From Croceivirga sp. (lineage in GTDB: Bacteria; Bacteroidota; Bacteroidia; Flavobacteriales; Flavobacteriaceae), in contig JANQRG010000033.1 in NCBI GenBank assembly GCA_028284665.1, forward strand, positions 1 to 64,000: a DNA stretch of 64,000 nucleotides, read 5' to 3'. Below, in pieces: positions 54,921-63,327 of the stretch (positions are counted from its first letter, which is position 1; the number at the start of each line of letters is the position of its first letter). Made by a program: the position numbers and the translations under genes. Under the pieces are notes generated by a model. The model saw only the letters and a program-made list of their open reading frames with translations, ran no database searches and was not told the origin of the DNA.

Positions 54921-56900
54921 TCAATCCAGTAAGAGTTTTTGCTTCTCGCTCTCACTGAATATATCAATCAACCGTGTATTTGCTAACCGGATCAGATTCT
55001 CATCTGATAGTTTATCCAAGTATTCATTCTCCAATTTTGACATGTCTGCTATCATGACATTGCCATCTACCCCTAGAACAGTAACTCGTTGATATTCCTG
55101 GTCGATGTCTAGTATTTGACCTTTAACCAGAATTCTCCCGGTAAGTCTATCTTTATCCTGAAAATTAGGATAAGTGTTTAGTTTTCCCACCATTTGGTAT
55201 TCCCGGATCCCATTAGTTGAATAGTATATATGCCCCATGTCAAAATGTGCTTGCCACATTAAACTAGAAGATCCAAAAGAATACGAAGGGGATTCCGACA
55301 AATAGGAATAAACGTTGATATCAATACTAGAGTAATCTTCTGGGATCAATAGAATATGATCACGATCTATACCCATCAAATGACGTATCTTTTTTTCGAG
55401 AATCAAACTATCTCTTTTCATAATGCCATTTTGGGTGATATCGAAAACCCTCAAACATCTTTCGTTATAGGAGACAAACATATTATTGTCTCTATTGAAT
55501 GCATAAGACCTAATCGGAAATCCATAATCAATTTTCCCTATGTCAGTATTAATGTGATTGCATTTGCCGTGCTCATTTTGCTGGATTACTACAAGCTTAC
55601 CGTCATCGGGATTTTCGAAGGCAATATTTGACTTTCTTAAAACGCAGGCTACTTTGGAATCCAGTCTACGTAACTGTTCCACCTTATAATTTGCAGGAGC
55701 GTTATAGCATGTATTTTCATAGATAGTATCCCTTCCTGGTAGTGTAAAAAGCGAGGTAACCCTACTACATTTATCCGTATTGTGAGCGATCCAGACATTT
55801 CTTGAATTAAGGACCATGTCCCCAACATTCTTGAATTTGAACTCAGTCTGATAGTCATAGTTGCCATTCTTAATATCATATAGTTTTATTCGATAGTATG
55901 GATCCTTTTCTTCTAGTAAGGCAATCTTATTACTAAAAAAATCGTATTTAGCCTGAACAATATTGCCCTCAAATTTTTTACTAAATATGATTCCACCGAT
56001 CTGTGAGATAATTTCCTGTAGTTTACCCCTTGCTTCACTTGACCTATTGTTCTTAAAAGATGAAAGAGTAAGTAAACCAGACCTCATTAATGCATAATAA
56101 TCGAATTGTGTATCTCCAAAATAGCCATTATTTGCCATAACAATTCCAGCCTGGGCCAAATGAAAATTACTCAACGCAATTCGTGTTTGCTCTTCGGCCC
56201 ATTGTTCAGCCTCGGCCGCCTTACATTCAGCTTCTTGCTTTTGGGCTTCGATTATGGTTAATTGATTCCGGTTCGTCTGAAGTAAATCGTTTGTCTGTTT
56301 CAAATCGTTTCTGGATATAGAAAGTGCCTTCTCGTTAGATTCCAGTTCTTTACCTTGATCACTAATCAAATCTCCCAATATTATACTAACAACTACCGCA
56401 ACTAATATTATTGTTAATGCCGCTATAGAGCTAATCCTTAGGCGTTTAGATTGCTTTGTATATTGGAGACTTCCTTCACATCGCTCCAAAAGCTCACTAG
56501 ATGGTTGGCCAAGTATAGCATTATCCCGTTTTTCATAGAAAACAGCAATACCTTCTATTTTTGGATACCATCTTGCATTTTCCAAACCATCGATGTCTAC
56601 GGGTATAATGGTCCTGCTAGTAGAAAGAAAAATGTCTAGCTCTTCTTCCACAGCTTCAGAATTCAAAGCTGATTCTGAACCTAGTACAATCATTACCGAG
56701 CTATTTTTAAGCTTTAGTTTTAGACCTTTCGGTAAAGTCTTACCTGGTCTTGAACCCCACTGATCAATATAGCTTGAATACCCATTTTTGGTAAGTTCTG
56801 AGGCAAAATTCAGTACATAATTAGAAGTATCTTTCCTAGAATAGGAGATGAAGAAATCATATCCAAACAGAAACCGATAAAACCGACCAAAAATGCCCAT
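54921..56900 (-). CDS. TIR-domain, single-TM, coiled-coil, propeller-like protein
   Basis: 659 residues. TIR domain at about 14-140: YDFFISYSRKD (16-24), YSSYIDQWGSRPGKTLPKG and SEAVEEELDIF (candidate catalytic Glu 85-87). One TM helix at about 155-178 (SSIAALTIILVAVVVSIILG). A coiled coil at about 185-245 (SISRNDLKQTNDLLQTNRNQ). The C-terminal 400 residues are beta-rich with propeller-like repeats (IGKIDYGFPIRSYAFNRDNN) facing the other side. This is a membrane sensor with a cytoplasmic TIR effector by topology. NAD cleavage or signalling is the family role; activity here is not shown. It stands alone. Confidence 0.75.
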   Translation of the reverse strand: MGIFGRFYRFLFGYDFFISYSRKDTSNYVLNFASELTKNGYSSYIDQWGSRPGKTLPKGLKLKLKNSSVMIVLGSESALNSEAVEEELDIFLSTSRTIIPVDIDGLENARWYPKIEGIAVFYEKRDNAILGQPSSELLERCEGSLQYTKQSKRLRISSIAALTIILVAVVVSIILGDLISDQGKELESNEKALSISRNDLKQTNDLLQTNRNQLTIIEAQKQEAECKAAEAEQWAEEQTRIALSNFHLAQAGIVMANNGYFGDTQFDYYALMRSGLLTLSSFKNNRSSEARGKLQEIISQIGGIIFSKKFEGNIVQAKYDFFSNKIALLEEKDPYYRIKLYDIKNGNYDYQTEFKFKNVGDMVLNSRNVWIAHNTDKCSRVTSLFTLPGRDTIYENTCYNAPANYKVEQLRRLDSKVACVLRKSNIAFENPDDGKLVVIQQNEHGKCNHINTDIGKIDYGFPIRSYAFNRDNNMFVSYNERCLRVFDITQNGIMKRDSLILEKKIRHLMGIDRDHILLIPEDYSSIDINVYSYLSESPSYSFGSSSLMWQAHFDMGHIYYSTNGIREYQMVGKLNTYPNFQDKDRLTGRILVKGQILDIDQEYQRVTVLGVDGNVMIADMSKLENEYLDKLSDENLIRLANTRLIDIFSESEKQKLLLD

Positions 56901-57154
56901 TCAAATCTCTGAATTGGTTATAGTATTAATTGATTTGGAATAGAAAAAAGGCATTCCTTTTCTTGATAGATATTCTTTAGCCATTACTAAAAGTTATCAA
57001 TAATTTGCTGGATCAGAGCGTTTTCTTTCCTCTCTCAAATCCCATATTCGGCTTAAAAACAATTATATGCGTAGCAATATGGTTTGAGCAATACTTTTTA
57101 AGCCATGGTCTCCATCAAATAAGGAAAAGGTCTGGTTTATATCCTTAAAACATC

Positions 57155-60100
57155 TTATTCCACCTGGTTTTTAATTGCCGCCAATAGCATCTCCAACTCC
57201 TGATACCGCTCCAACACATCCTGGCCAATGACCTGATCGGCGCTGGTGACCATATAATAGAGGTAGGAAATTTGTGCAGTCAACATTTGTTGGGGATAGG
57301 CACCTTCCGCATTCTTTAATTGTTGTAGGGCAGTTTGTTGGATTTCCAATCTGTCCGAATCTGCTTCATCTTCTTTTTCTTCCAGTGCCTTGCATTCTTT
57401 GTCCAAACGCTCCTGCAATTGGCGGGCTTCGGACAACAATTTGGTCAGTTTGCGTTGCATCTCATGTTGTTTTTGCAGGATTTCCGGGGTGATACCCGCC
57501 GCTTGTACCCGTGGATCTGGTACTATCTCAAATTCTTGAGATATGCTTTGCTTCCCAAGGGTAAGTCGGGCAGTGTAGCGGCCGGGAGGTACCAGCGGGC
57601 CATTTGTATAACGAATTTTTTCCTCTTTATGCCAAGGGCCTTGTTCTCTCAAATCCCACGCAAAGCGATTGAGCCCTTTTTTCCCTTCCAATTTGGTATT
57701 CACAAAGCGAAAAGTGGCACTCAAATTCATATCTTCTTCCTCTTCTACCGAAGATTTTAATAGCGTACTATCACTTAGCACTGTGACCAACGGTGTCGCA
57801 TTTGTATCCAAAATCTCCAGTTGCAGTCCTTCGGTAGCTTTAGGTAAATAGTAATCGATATACACGGCTGTTCTGGGGTATTCGGGAAAGCTGTTACCTG
57901 ACCGGACCCTGGGATAGCGATAGCGAATAGTGCTATCGGGTTGAAACAAATGGGGATCGTTGCCAAAATTGACCATAGCAGCATCCCGCAAGCTGGTAAT
58001 GTTGTCCAAAATCCAAAAGCCGCGCCCCATTGTACTGAGCACGAGATCTCCCCTGAAGATCTTAATATCGGTAATAGGAGTTACCGGAAGATTCTGCTGG
58101 AAGGCCTGCCAACTAACACCATCATTGAGCGACACAAACATACCGTATTCCGTACCGGCGTATAGCAGTCCGGATTTTACAGGGTCCTCCCGCAGGACAC
58201 GGGCGTTGTGATCGCTGGGGATTCCGTTAGAGGTTGTACTCAATAAGGTCCAACTAGCGCCATAATCTGTGGTTTTGTAAAAATAGGGTTGTGCATCGCC
58301 CAAGAGATGCCGATCCACAGCAATATAAGCCGTCCCCGCTTTGTGGTGTGAAGCTGCAATGGACTCTACCCTACCCCCCTTTGGTAATTTCTTTGGCGTC
58401 ACATTTTCCCAGGTTGCTCCTCCATCCCTGGTCAGGGATACTATCCCATCGTTAGATCCTGTCCAAATCAGGCCTTCCTGTAGGGGAGATTCACGTATGG
58501 AGTACAAGGTGCTGTAATACTCCTCTCCTGTAATATCACGCGTGATTGGGCTTCCTGAGATGACCTGTTTGTCTGCTTCAAAAGCGGTAAGATCCGGGGA
58601 AATCGTTTCCCAGGCATACCCATCGGAATCCGTTTTGTGCAGGAATTGTGATCCATGGTAGACCACATCCGGGTTATGGGGCGATACATGTACCGGAGCC
58701 ACACGTTGAAATCGATACTTCAAATCCTTAGGGTTGTGCCCGTAAATATTAGTAGCACCTACATAATAACTTTTTTCAACACCAGTCAATTTGTTGAACA
58801 CCCCAAACCGTCCCTTGCAATTGGCATATACAATGTTATGGTTTCCAGGTTTAGGAACGGCAGGACCCGTTTCACAGCCCCCGGTATTGATGACCCAAGC
58901 TTCACCTGGACTTTGTACGGCACTGGGTGGAAAACTAGGTACAGCAATGGTGGAATAATTGTCTTGCTGGCCGGCGTACAGCCAATAGGGGTACTGATCA
59001 TCTACTTCTACCTGATAGAGCTCCGCGGTAGGCTGGTTGAACTGTGTAGACCACGTCTTGCCCCCATTAAAACTTACATTGGCACCCCCGTCATTCGCCT
59101 GGATCAACAGTTGTGGATCCCGGGGATTGAGCCAAATATCATGATTGTCGCCATGGGGTACTTGCATTTCTTCCCAGGTTTTGCCACCATCCTCGGATTT
59201 GATCAACGGATTGGCATTGGAATACACGATATCCGGATTTGTGGGGTCCAGTTCCACGTTGGTGTAATAAAAGGGCCGATTGACCAGTCGGATATCATCA
59301 GAAACGTGCTCAAAGGATTTTCCCTGATCCACCGATTTATACAAACCTTGTTCTCCCTCGGGCGCTTCGATGATAGCATACAGAATACTGGAATTCACCC
59401 GAGAAACCGCCAAATCTATCTTGCCAATAGTATCCTTGGGTAATCCGTTTTCCAGTTGTGTCCAATCTTTTCCCGCATTAACTGATTTGTAGATACCGCC
59501 TTCCGCTTTGGAGCCACCAGAGATGATGGTCCAGGGTTTGCGTTCCGCTTTCCAGGCTGCAGCGTAAATAACATTGGGGTTGCCCGGTAGCAATTCGATA
59601 TCCGCAAAGCCCACTTTATCGGAAATGAACAGCACCTTTTCCCAAGTTGCCCCGCCATCCGTAGTTTTATATATTCCCCGTTCGGGATTGCTCTTAAAGG
59701 TGTTGCCAATAGCTGCTACCCAAACGACATTGCTGTTGGTCGGGTCAATTTCCACAGCGCCTATTTGTCCTACATTGTTAAGCCCGATATGCTCCCATGT
59801 TTTCCCCCCATCAATAGACTTATATACCCCTTTCCCACTAATAACATTGCTGCGAAGTCCGTCAGAACCTGTGCCCACATATACGATATTGGGATCATTT
59901 TCTGCTACTTGAATGGCCCCTATCGAGGGGGTTTCAAAAAAACCATCGGACACATTATTCCAGGTAGTCCCATAATCCTCAGATTTCCAAACACCCCCAC
60001 CGGAAGCCCCTAAATAAAAAGTACCGGGCTCCTGGACTACCCCGGTGATTGTGGTGACCCTACCCCCACGGGCGGGACCTACCGTGCGGTATTGAAGCGC

Positions 60101-60205
60101 TTCAAACTGTTCGGAGGAAGTAGTTTGCGCATGGGCCGTTTTGGAAACAAAGCAAAAGCTGGATAGTGAGAGCACCATCACAAACGTGTAACTAGCAATC
60201 TTCAT
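57155..60205 (-). CDS. Large secreted BNR/sortilin-type repeat protein
   Basis: 1,016 residues with a signal peptide ending KTAHAQ. Many BNR/Asp-box repeats: GGGVWKSEDYGTTW, KGVYKSIDGGKTW, RGIYKTTDGGATW, GGIYKSVNAGKDW, DGIVSLTRDGGATW. They form two beta-propellers over about 30-740. The C-terminal 270 residues hold a beta domain (FAWDLREQGPWH, PPGRYTARL) and a coiled coil (KLTKLLSEARQLQERLDKEC). The layout is widespread in Bacteroidota; it is often annotated as glycosyl hydrolase, but no catalytic evidence is visible. Probably periplasmic or surface binding protein. The 1,016-residue size is close to the family norm. Confidence 0.88.
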   Translation of the reverse strand: MKIASYTFVMVLSLSSFCFVSKTAHAQTTSSEQFEALQYRTVGPARGGRVTTITGVVQEPGTFYLGASGGGVWKSEDYGTTWNNVSDGFFETPSIGAIQVAENDPNIVYVGTGSDGLRSNVISGKGVYKSIDGGKTWEHIGLNNVGQIGAVEIDPTNSNVVWVAAIGNTFKSNPERGIYKTTDGGATWEKVLFISDKVGFADIELLPGNPNVIYAAAWKAERKPWTIISGGSKAEGGIYKSVNAGKDWTQLENGLPKDTIGKIDLAVSRVNSSILYAIIEAPEGEQGLYKSVDQGKSFEHVSDDIRLVNRPFYYTNVELDPTNPDIVYSNANPLIKSEDGGKTWEEMQVPHGDNHDIWLNPRDPQLLIQANDGGANVSFNGGKTWSTQFNQPTAELYQVEVDDQYPYWLYAGQQDNYSTIAVPSFPPSAVQSPGEAWVINTGGCETGPAVPKPGNHNIVYANCKGRFGVFNKLTGVEKSYYVGATNIYGHNPKDLKYRFQRVAPVHVSPHNPDVVYHGSQFLHKTDSDGYAWETISPDLTAFEADKQVISGSPITRDITGEEYYSTLYSIRESPLQEGLIWTGSNDGIVSLTRDGGATWENVTPKKLPKGGRVESIAASHHKAGTAYIAVDRHLLGDAQPYFYKTTDYGASWTLLSTTSNGIPSDHNARVLREDPVKSGLLYAGTEYGMFVSLNDGVSWQAFQQNLPVTPITDIKIFRGDLVLSTMGRGFWILDNITSLRDAAMVNFGNDPHLFQPDSTIRYRYPRVRSGNSFPEYPRTAVYIDYYLPKATEGLQLEILDTNATPLVTVLSDSTLLKSSVEEEEDMNLSATFRFVNTKLEGKKGLNRFAWDLREQGPWHKEEKIRYTNGPLVPPGRYTARLTLGKQSISQEFEIVPDPRVQAAGITPEILQKQHEMQRKLTKLLSEARQLQERLDKECKALEEKEDEADSDRLEIQQTALQQLKNAEGAYPQQMLTAQISYLYYMVTSADQVIGQDVLERYQELEMLLAAIKNQVE

Positions 60206-60387
60206 AGGGTGGTCTATTTAGGTTGCTAAATATAAGTAATAATGCTATCCGGTTTTTTAGAAATTCCTTTGGGTAATGATTCCTCTAACCGGTTGTAGTA
60301 TCCTATCCAAAGGGATTTTCGAAGGATTTTTTCAAAATGTACGAGAAACCCCTGGTCTCTTTACTTATACTACCCCATCAATCAGAA

Positions 60388-60554
60388 CTATTTCAGATGC
60401 TTGTTTAAAAAAGTAATTAGCTCCATAATATTTTCATTAGTTAAAAATTTTGACCCACCATGCTTTCCAACTGTAATAAGATCAAAATGTACATTTTCGT
60501 TACCCAGCACCTGTTGTAATCGATCTGCAAAATTCTTACTCTGTAAATAGGCTA
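60388..60554 (-). pseudogene. 3' remnant of an alpha/beta-hydrolase (esterase) gene
   Basis: The minus-strand frame reads AYLQSKNFADRLQQVLGNEN, continues VHFDLITVGKHGGSKFLT and ends FLNKHLK with a TAG at 60388-60390. It resembles the C-terminal 55 residues of acetylesterase-type hydrolases, including the catalytic His in KHGG. The N-terminal part, with the nucleophile, is absent. The remnant begins directly at the stop codon of the Crp-like gene, as if a deletion joined the two. Confidence 0.6.
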
Positions 60555-61124
60555 TTAACGGATCCTACTCAACCATTCCGGGGAAACCCCTATGAATTCT
60601 GCAATGTATTTGGCAGGTACTTGACGTACAATTTGTGAACACTCTTTAGACAGGTATTGGTACATGGCCTTGGTAGTAAGGGTTATTAGCTTTGTGTGGA
60701 ATTCATTAATCGCTAAAAGAGCGTAGATCGTTTCGTCAACGTAGGCTTGCTTTAAGGAAGGAGCTTGTTCTAAGTGTTTAAGCATCAGATTCTTTTGCAG
60801 GACGAGCACTTCTGATCTCATGATAGCTTTTAGTTGGCAATTCGAAATGGAATCGCCATAGAAACTTTGTATAACCGTCATTATCGGGTGAAATGATGCC
60901 AAATTGAAATTAATAGTTCTTAATCTATCAGAGGTAACATTATAGTTCTGACAGACAAACCCACCCTTCAAAATCAAATAAACTCTATCACATTTCTCTC
61001 CGATATTTACAATACACTCAGAAGGTCTAACAGTCTTAAGCTTTCCTTTCTCTTTGAAAAGATCAAACAGTTTATTTTCTGGATGATATCTTGATTGATC
61101 AATCATACAAAAGTGATTTAGCAC
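60555..61124 (-). CDS. Crp/Fnr-family regulator with cyclic-nucleotide-binding fold
   Basis: 189 residues. Cyclic-nucleotide-binding beta-roll at about 20-110 (ECIVNIGEKCDRVYLILKGG), a long helix, and a C-terminal helix-turn-helix ending VPAKYIAEFIGVSPEWLSRI. Bacteroidota relatives usually continue for several residues after L-S-R-I-R; here a stop follows at once and the next bases belong to an esterase remnant, so the C-terminus may be slightly truncated. It is divergent from the DAPG-hydrolase-like gene (131 bases between starts) and is its likely regulator. Ligand unknown; the arginine of classic cAMP sites was not identified. Confidence 0.8.
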   Translation of the reverse strand: MLNHFCMIDQSRYHPENKLFDLFKEKGKLKTVRPSECIVNIGEKCDRVYLILKGGFVCQNYNVTSDRLRTINFNLASFHPIMTVIQSFYGDSISNCQLKAIMRSEVLVLQKNLMLKHLEQAPSLKQAYVDETIYALLAINEFHTKLITLTTKAMYQYLSKECSQIVRQVPAKYIAEFIGVSPEWLSRIR

Positions 61125-61255
61125 GCAAATAGTATGAAAAAAAAGGCAAAAAATCCTTTAACTAAATCAATTTTATTCAAACATGTTACTTCTAATTTTA
61201 GTCAAATGATTTCATCAAAATACTGTACTAACTAGCTTGTTTAAAAGTTGATCCC

Positions 61256-62116
61256 ATGAGCCAATCAGAAAAGCTAATTGTTCCCGATGCCAGAGCATTT
61301 GGTTGGGAGTTAAAACCCATAACATCCACCTATTTTAAAGTGATTCGGAATACATCCAATCAAATCTGTGTTGTACTGGAACATTCTTTGCTGCGCGGCG
61401 TTACAACAGAAATGATTCATTGGTGGTTTAGGAATTTTACGAGATTAATGGTCAAGTTAATAGATGTCCCGGGATACCACGGACAAAAAGTCCCTGCCTA
61501 TTTATTATGGCATCCTTCAGACCATATAAGCGCTAAACTAAGCGGTAAACTTGGCCCTGACGATACCGCCAAGGCCGGAGCTAAGATCCATATTAAAGAA
61601 GTTATGCAATACGAAAAGTATCAATTGAAATATCCGGTTGATCAAGAGTTAACCGTATTTTATCATGAAAAAGATGGATGGGGCATGGGAAAGAAACTTC
61701 CTTTACTAGGATATATGATGGCTTTAAGAATTAGTTTCAAGGATGTATACGAAGGAACAAAAATCATAGGTGTGCACTATCATTACGAGGTAGTTGCAGG
61801 ATCACATAAACAAAATCCTGTTGCCAAAAAAATAACTCAAAAAATAATTGGAAATTTCGACACTGAATTTTGGGAAGCTTGGTTGACCCATAACACCATA
61901 GAGGTGGGTGTATTCGAAAACTTCTTACCCGTCTTATTTGAACAAAGACATGATATAAATAATCTTACCTACGCTAAGAAAATGAACCCGGTAACCGAAA
62001 GTCCAACCAGCCAGAAGGGGTTTAACAAAACGCTATTTGACGAACGCGTAAAGGGCTATGGTGAAAGTAAAAATGGTTTTCTGTATCAAGGAGTGACCAA
62101 AAAAAGCTTTTTGTGA
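61256..62116 (+). CDS. DAPG hydrolase (PhlG)-like enzyme
   Basis: 286 residues resembling PhlG, which cleaves a C-C bond in acylphloroglucinols such as 2,4-diacetylphloroglucinol. Signature segments: EMIHWWFRNF, LLWHPSDHISAKL (metal-ligand His) and the C-terminal THNTIEVGVFENFLP with the H-x(3)-E pair expected for the zinc site. No signal peptide, so cytoplasmic. Divergent from a Crp-like regulator. Could detoxify phenolic antibiotics or act on another 1,3-diketone. The substrate is not shown by sequence. Confidence 0.75.
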   Translation: MSQSEKLIVPDARAFGWELKPITSTYFKVIRNTSNQICVVLEHSLLRGVTTEMIHWWFRNFTRLMVKLIDVPGYHGQKVPAYLLWHPSDHISAKLSGKLGPDDTAKAGAKIHIKEVMQYEKYQLKYPVDQELTVFYHEKDGWGMGKKLPLLGYMMALRISFKDVYEGTKIIGVHYHYEVVAGSHKQNPVAKKITQKIIGNFDTEFWEAWLTHNTIEVGVFENFLPVLFEQRHDINNLTYAKKMNPVTESPTSQKGFNKTLFDERVKGYGESKNGFLYQGVTKKSFL

Positions 62117-62119
62117 TAT

Positions 62120-62250
62120 GTTTGATTCTTGAGATGCCCAGAGAGGATATGTGATCAGCCTTCCATAGGTAACGCCTGGAACCCATATACCCTACCCGAA
62201 ATGGATACATCCGTTTCATTTGGGCAGGTGCGGTACATTAAACTATTATT
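62120..62250 (+). repeat. Dispersed repeat tail, copy R11
   Basis: CTACCCGAAATGGATACATC and its partner CCGTTTCATTTGGGCAGG form an imperfect palindrome, followed by GCGGTACATTAAAC. This matches the end of R3 (CCCGAAATGCATTC and GCTGTACATTATAG). Located between the DAPG-hydrolase-like and DVKAI-repeat genes. Confidence 0.5.
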
Positions 62251-62284
62251 ATTTTGACGGCATAAAACCAAGTATTCCACACTA

Positions 62285-62866
62285 TCAATACTGCTTCAGC
62301 GATTTTACGTGGGCGAATATTTTATACCCCTGGATGACCGCCTCCACCTCCTCACTAAACATTTTTAACCCCTTAACATGATTTACTTGGTCTCGTGGAG
62401 AAATAGAGATCACGTCATATTGCCTTTGCTCCTTGTCTAATGCCCGTACTTCTATCAGATTACCCATCCTGCTCACCCCTTTCACGTCCAATATCTCCCC
62501 ATCCTCACCAATCGCCTTAACATCCAGTATCTTACCTTCATAGTCTATAGCCTTAACAGGATAATACTTGTCATCTTCTTTTACGATCATTTTTACGGGG
62601 ATGGTCTGTCCGTTAACCAAGGCTTTGACATTTAAAAGGCTAATGTCATACGAGTCCTGGATGGCCTTTACATCGTGATACTTGCCTTCCTTATCAATGG
62701 CTTTGATGTCAAGCAATTTAGATTCCGGGTGCACGGCTTTGATTTCCCAAAAGATCATATTTTCACTAGGGCGGTCTTGCGCCTGTGCACGGGTAATAGC
62801 GAAGAGAACTAGCACGAGACACCCAATATTCTTTGCAACCATCGCGATGTGTTCCACTGTTTTCAT
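62285..62866 (-). CDS. Exported protein built of DVKAI repeats
   Basis: The start at 62866 (MKTVEHIAMVAKNIGCLVLV) gives a signal peptide ending RAQAQ; the frame is open to 62974 but the upstream part lacks that logic. The mature 165 residues are a series of about 18-22-residue units with the core (L/Y)-D-V-K-A-I: KLLDIKAID, YHDVKAIQD, LLNVKALV, YYPVKAIDY, ILDVKAIGE, ILDVKGVS, LIEVRALDK. A short-repeat beta structure is likely. No enzyme motif; a structural or binding role in the periplasm is likely. Monocistronic. Confidence 0.75.
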   Translation of the reverse strand: MKTVEHIAMVAKNIGCLVLVLFAITRAQAQDRPSENMIFWEIKAVHPESKLLDIKAIDKEGKYHDVKAIQDSYDISLLNVKALVNGQTIPVKMIVKEDDKYYPVKAIDYEGKILDVKAIGEDGEILDVKGVSRMGNLIEVRALDKEQRQYDVISISPRDQVNHVKGLKMFSEEVEAVIQGYKIFAHVKSLKQY

Positions 62867-63089
62867 GGGTAAAAATTTGCGGTAAATGTAAAATATAATC
62901 CTGGTGCTAAACATGACAATCATCAGGACTGAATTTCCGGAGTCATTCAAAAGAAAAGCTATTCTGGACCACACCCCATAGGTTAAACTTCTCTTAATAC
63001 TGTAATATTTTTGGGTAGTATACGTCTAACTCGGCGTGTTAAAAAGGATACTTATTGTATCCATCACAACAATAACAAAAGCAATAAAA

Positions 63090-63212
63090 ATGAAAGATAT
63101 AAAGCGAACAACTGGCAAAAACAGTTCTATTGTTGACCGATTGTTAAATCGCCACGAGAACTGGAAGAATTACCGCAGGCATACCGGACTGAAATTAATA
63201 CGATTTGCCTAA
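63090..63212 (+). CDS. Small basic protein (40 residues)
   Basis: ATG at 63090 to TAA at 63210-63212: MKDIKRTTGKNSSIVDRLLN followed by RHENWKNYRRHTGLKLIRFA. Highly basic and short. A strong intrinsic terminator follows 16 bases after the stop, which shows that this stretch is transcribed. A TATTTTTG element (63006-63013) upstream could be its promoter, although the -33 part is weak. It may be a tiny nucleic-acid-binding protein, or the transcript may be a small RNA. Confidence 0.5.
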   Translation: MKDIKRTTGKNSSIVDRLLNRHENWKNYRRHTGLKLIRFA

Positions 63213-63227
63213 GGTAAAATGGTAAGT

Positions 63228-63253
63228 AAAAAGGGGCTTTCGCCCCTTTTTTT
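63228..63253 (+). terminator. Intrinsic terminator after the 40-residue ORF
   Basis: AAAAAGGGGC (63228-63237), a TTTC loop and GCCCCTTTTT form a perfect 10-bp stem, followed by more T residues. The run of A before and T after make it bidirectional. Confidence 0.9.
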
Positions 63254-63327
63254 GTTTGCATGATGTATTTTTATAGTTATGCATCCCAGGTGTACCGATT
63301 CTATTTACTTTTTGTGTCCCCTACCCC

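Noticed and set aside
58655-59443. 262-codon open frame on the + strand inside the BNR-repeat gene
   Set aside because: It is antisense to an unambiguous secreted repeat protein and its residues reflect the complement of Asp-box repeats; no start context or promoter.
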